A program made the position numbers and the translations under genes. The notes under the pieces are model-generated. The model worked only from the letters and a program-made list of their open reading frames with translations. It was not told where the DNA came from and did not search any database. Positions 5,297 to 7,141 of a stretch of 7,141 bases of DNA are shown one piece after another; within the stretch, counting starts at the first letter, position 1, and every line of letters starts with the position of its first letter. This DNA is from Thiodiazotropha sp050305975 (lineage in GTDB: Bacteria > Pseudomonadota > Gammaproteobacteria > Chromatiales > Chromatiaceae): assembly GCA_050305975.1 (NCBI GenBank), contig JBNLGI010000034.1, forward strand, positions 1-7,141, read 5' to 3'.

Positions 5297-5329
5297 ATTT
5301 GTCCCTGAATAACAGTTGGTTAAGTCGCT

Positions 5330-7141
5330 CTAATGAGCCGCCTCCCAGTCATCGCCCACTCCCACATCGACCAATAGCGGCACATCCAGGGAGGCTGCGC
5401 CCTGCATACAGCTGCGCAGATGTGTGACCGCCTCGTCGACATAGCCTCTCTCCACCTCCAGCACCAGCTCGTCATGCACCTGCATCAGCAGCCGGACCGG
5501 AGGCCGCTTGCCCTCGATCCAGTCATCGACCGCGAGCATCGCGCGTTTGATGATGTCGGCGGCGCTACCTTGCATCGGCGCATTGATCGCGGTGCGCTCG
5601 GCCGCGGTTCGGCGCTGATGGTTGCGGGCGTTGATGTCGGGAAGATAGAGGCGGCGACCGAACAGGGTCTCCACAAAACCCTGCTCATGGGCCTGTTCGC
5701 GGATGCGGTCCATGAAGGCGGCAACTCCGGGATAGCGCTGAAAATAGAGATCGACATACTCCTGCGCCGCGCCTCGCTCGATCCCCAACTGGCGCGCCAG
5801 ACCAAAAGCGGACATGCCGTAGATGAGACCGAAGTTGATCGCCTTGGCCGAACGCCGCTGTTCCGCAGTCACCTTATCGAGCGGCGTGGCGAACACCTCG
5901 GACGCGGTCGCCCGATGGATATCCTCACCGGCCGAGAAGGCCGCCAACAGCCCCTTGTCACCGGACAGATGGGCCATGATGCGCAGCTCGATCTGGGAGT
6001 AGTCGGCGGCCACCATCTGCCACCCCTGCTGCGGCACGAATGCCTGGCGAATGCGGCGACCCTCCTCGCTGCGCACCGGAATGTTCTGCAGATTGGGATC
6101 GGACGAGGAGAGCCGACCGGTGGCCGCCACCGCCTGATGGTAGGAGGTATGCACACGGCCGGTCCCGGGATTGACCATCTCCGGCAGCTTGTCGGTATAG
6201 GTCGATTTCAGCTTCGACAGCCCCCGGTGTTCCAGAATCACCGACGGCAGCTCATGTCCCTGTTCGGACAGTTCCACCAGCACCGACTCCGCGGTGGAAG
6301 GCGCCCCTTTGGGCGTCTTCGCCACCACCGGCAGTTTCAGCTCGTTGAAGAAGATCTCGCCGATCTGTTTCGGTGATCCGAGATTGAAGCTGTGACCGGC
6401 GATCTCGTAGGCCTTCTGCTCCAGATCGTGCATCTTCCTCGCCAGTTGGGCGCTCTGCTGTTTCAGTTTGTCCACATCGATGCGGACCCCGTTGCGCTCC
6501 ATGCGCGACAACACCGGAACCAGCGGGATCTCCAGCTCCGTCAACAGCCTGGCCAGGTTGGCGCTCTGTTCCAGTTGCGGCCAGAGCGTCTGATGCAGGC
6601 GCAGGGTGATGTCCGCATCCTCGGCGGCATAGGGTGCCGCCTGCTCCAGTTCGATCTGGTTGAAGGTCAACTGCTTCTTGCCCTTGCCGGCGATATCCTC
6701 GAAATGGATGGTCTTCTCCTGCAGGTACTTCTTGGCCAGGGAGTCCATGTCATGGCGGGTGGCGGTGGCGTCGAGCACATAGGACTCGAGCATGGTGTCA
6801 AAGGCGACCCCCCGCATCTCGATCCCGTAACGGGCCAGGACACTCATGTCGTATTTCAGGTTCTGCCCCACCTTGGGCTGCTTCGGGTCCTCCAACAAGG
6901 GCTTCAACTGAGTGAGCACCCACTCACGCTCCAGCTGTTCAGGCGCGCCGGGATAGTCGTGCGCAACCGGCACATAAGCGGCCTCTCCCGAAGCTACCGC
7001 AAAGGAGAGCCCAACCAGCTCCGCGACCATGTAGTCGAGGCTGGTGGTCTCGGTGTCGAAGGCGAACAGGGAGGCCTGTTTGAGCTTTTTCAGCCACTCT
7101 TGCAGCTGCTCTTTGTCGAGTATGGTCTCGTAGCTGCGCTC
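5330..7141 (-). CDS. polA: DNA polymerase I, C-terminal 603 residues (N-terminal part outside window)
   Basis: Repair and Okazaki-fragment polymerase. The frame is open to the window edge, so the internal ATG at 7030 is not the start. The visible part equals E. coli PolA residues ~326-928, essentially the Klenow fragment; the 5'-3' exonuclease domain lies beyond the edge. Proofreading domain: DTET (visible residues 29-32, E. coli D355/E357), LKYD (D98, E. coli D424) and Y171...D175 in YAAEDAD (E. coli Y497/D501), all kept, so 3'-5' exonuclease activity is expected. Polymerase domain: ATGRLSSSDPNLQNIPVR, motif A ADYSQIELR (catalytic Asp = E. coli D705), O-helix RRSAKAINFGLIYG (R754, K758, F762 equivalents) and motif C QVHDELVLEV (H881/D882 equivalents). 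The stop is TAG. The gene points toward engB with the sRNA gene immediately downstream on its own strand. Confidence 0.98.
   Translation of the reverse strand, partial: ERSYETILDKEQLQEWLKKLKQASLFAFDTETTSLDYMVAELVGLSFAVASGEAAYVPVAHDYPGAPEQLEREWVLTQLKPLLEDPKQPKVGQNLKYDMSVLARYGIEMRGVAFDTMLESYVLDATATRHDMDSLAKKYLQEKTIHFEDIAGKGKKQLTFNQIELEQAAPYAAEDADITLRLHQTLWPQLEQSANLARLLTELEIPLVPVLSRMERNGVRIDVDKLKQQSAQLARKMHDLEQKAYEIAGHSFNLGSPKQIGEIFFNELKLPVVAKTPKGAPSTAESVLVELSEQGHELPSVILEHRGLSKLKSTYTDKLPEMVNPGTGRVHTSYHQAVAATGRLSSSDPNLQNIPVRSEEGRRIRQAFVPQQGWQMVAADYSQIELRIMAHLSGDKGLLAAFSAGEDIHRATASEVFATPLDKVTAEQRRSAKAINFGLIYGMSAFGLARQLGIERGAAQEYVDLYFQRYPGVAAFMDRIREQAHEQGFVETLFGRRLYLPDINARNHQRRTAAERTAINAPMQGSAADIIKRAMLAVDDWIEGKRPPVRLLMQVHDELVLEVERGYVDEAVTHLRSCMQGAASLDVPLLVDVGVGDDWEAAH

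Noticed and set aside
922..5323. A 12-base exact direct repeat, ACAGTTGGTTAA, at 922-933 and 5312-5323, one copy next to the GGDEF remnant and one after polA.
   Set aside because: In 7.1 kb about one or two exact 12-mer matches are expected by chance, the match does not extend, and no mobile-element features accompany either copy.
5420..6376. 318-codon plus-strand frame opposite polA.
   Set aside because: Antisense shadow of a highly conserved gene; long opposite-strand frames are common in GC-rich coding DNA and it shows no domain or ribosome binding site.
7028..7030. ATG at 7030 (minus) as the polA start, which would make a truncated polymerase.
   Set aside because: The upstream codons encode the conserved proofreading motif (FAFDTETTSLDY) without a stop to the window edge, so the gene is simply cut by the window.

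Overview
The window looks like a piece of a GC-rich gammaproteobacterial chromosome. The Ppa, MoaC, EngB and PolA products read as close relatives of the E. coli proteins, and the convergent engB / polA pair with a small-RNA-sized gap between them is the gammaproteobacterial Spot 42 locus arrangement. A proton-pumping pyrophosphatase next to a soluble one, plus a bacteriohemerythrin, would suit a sulfur-oxidizing Chromatiales-type or symbiont lineage. That last step is inference; no marker in the window fixes the genus.

Layout: (1) 2-631, 3' end of hppA (membrane H+-pyrophosphatase) and its intrinsic terminator. (2) 681-2053, a gene-poor stretch holding a probable decayed GGDEF (diguanylate cyclase) remnant, one small Sel1-repeat gene and several inverted repeats. 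(3) 2054-2691, ppa (soluble pyrophosphatase) with its own sigma70-like promoter. (4) 2806-3824, a YfcE-like metallophosphoesterase gene overlapping moaC by one base. (5) 3937-4392, a bacteriohemerythrin gene with a CRP-like palindrome upstream. (6) 4451-5062, engB, whose start codon lies in a 12-bp hairpin. (7) 5094-5245 on the minus strand, an unannotated small-RNA gene. (8) 5330-7141 on the minus strand, polA, cut by the window edge almost exactly at the Klenow boundary.

The most interesting item is the polA-engB gap. On the minus strand it has a sigmaE/AlgU-type promoter (GGAACTT, 15 nt, GTCAA). A predicted RNA of about 119 nt follows, folding into three stem-loops with C-rich loops (CCUCCC, ACCCC, CUCCCC) and ending in a 15-bp stem plus U8. 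The position matches Spot 42 (spf) of E. coli and ErsA of Pseudomonas. The promoter class matches the sigma22-dependent ErsA, and the C-rich loops resemble sX13 of Xanthomonas. It is probably a lineage-specific member of this group.

hppA and ppa both consume pyrophosphate, one conserving the energy as a proton gradient and the other releasing it. The phosphoesterase and moaC are probably co-translated. EngB (ribosome assembly) and PolA (repair and Okazaki-fragment processing) are housekeeping genes.
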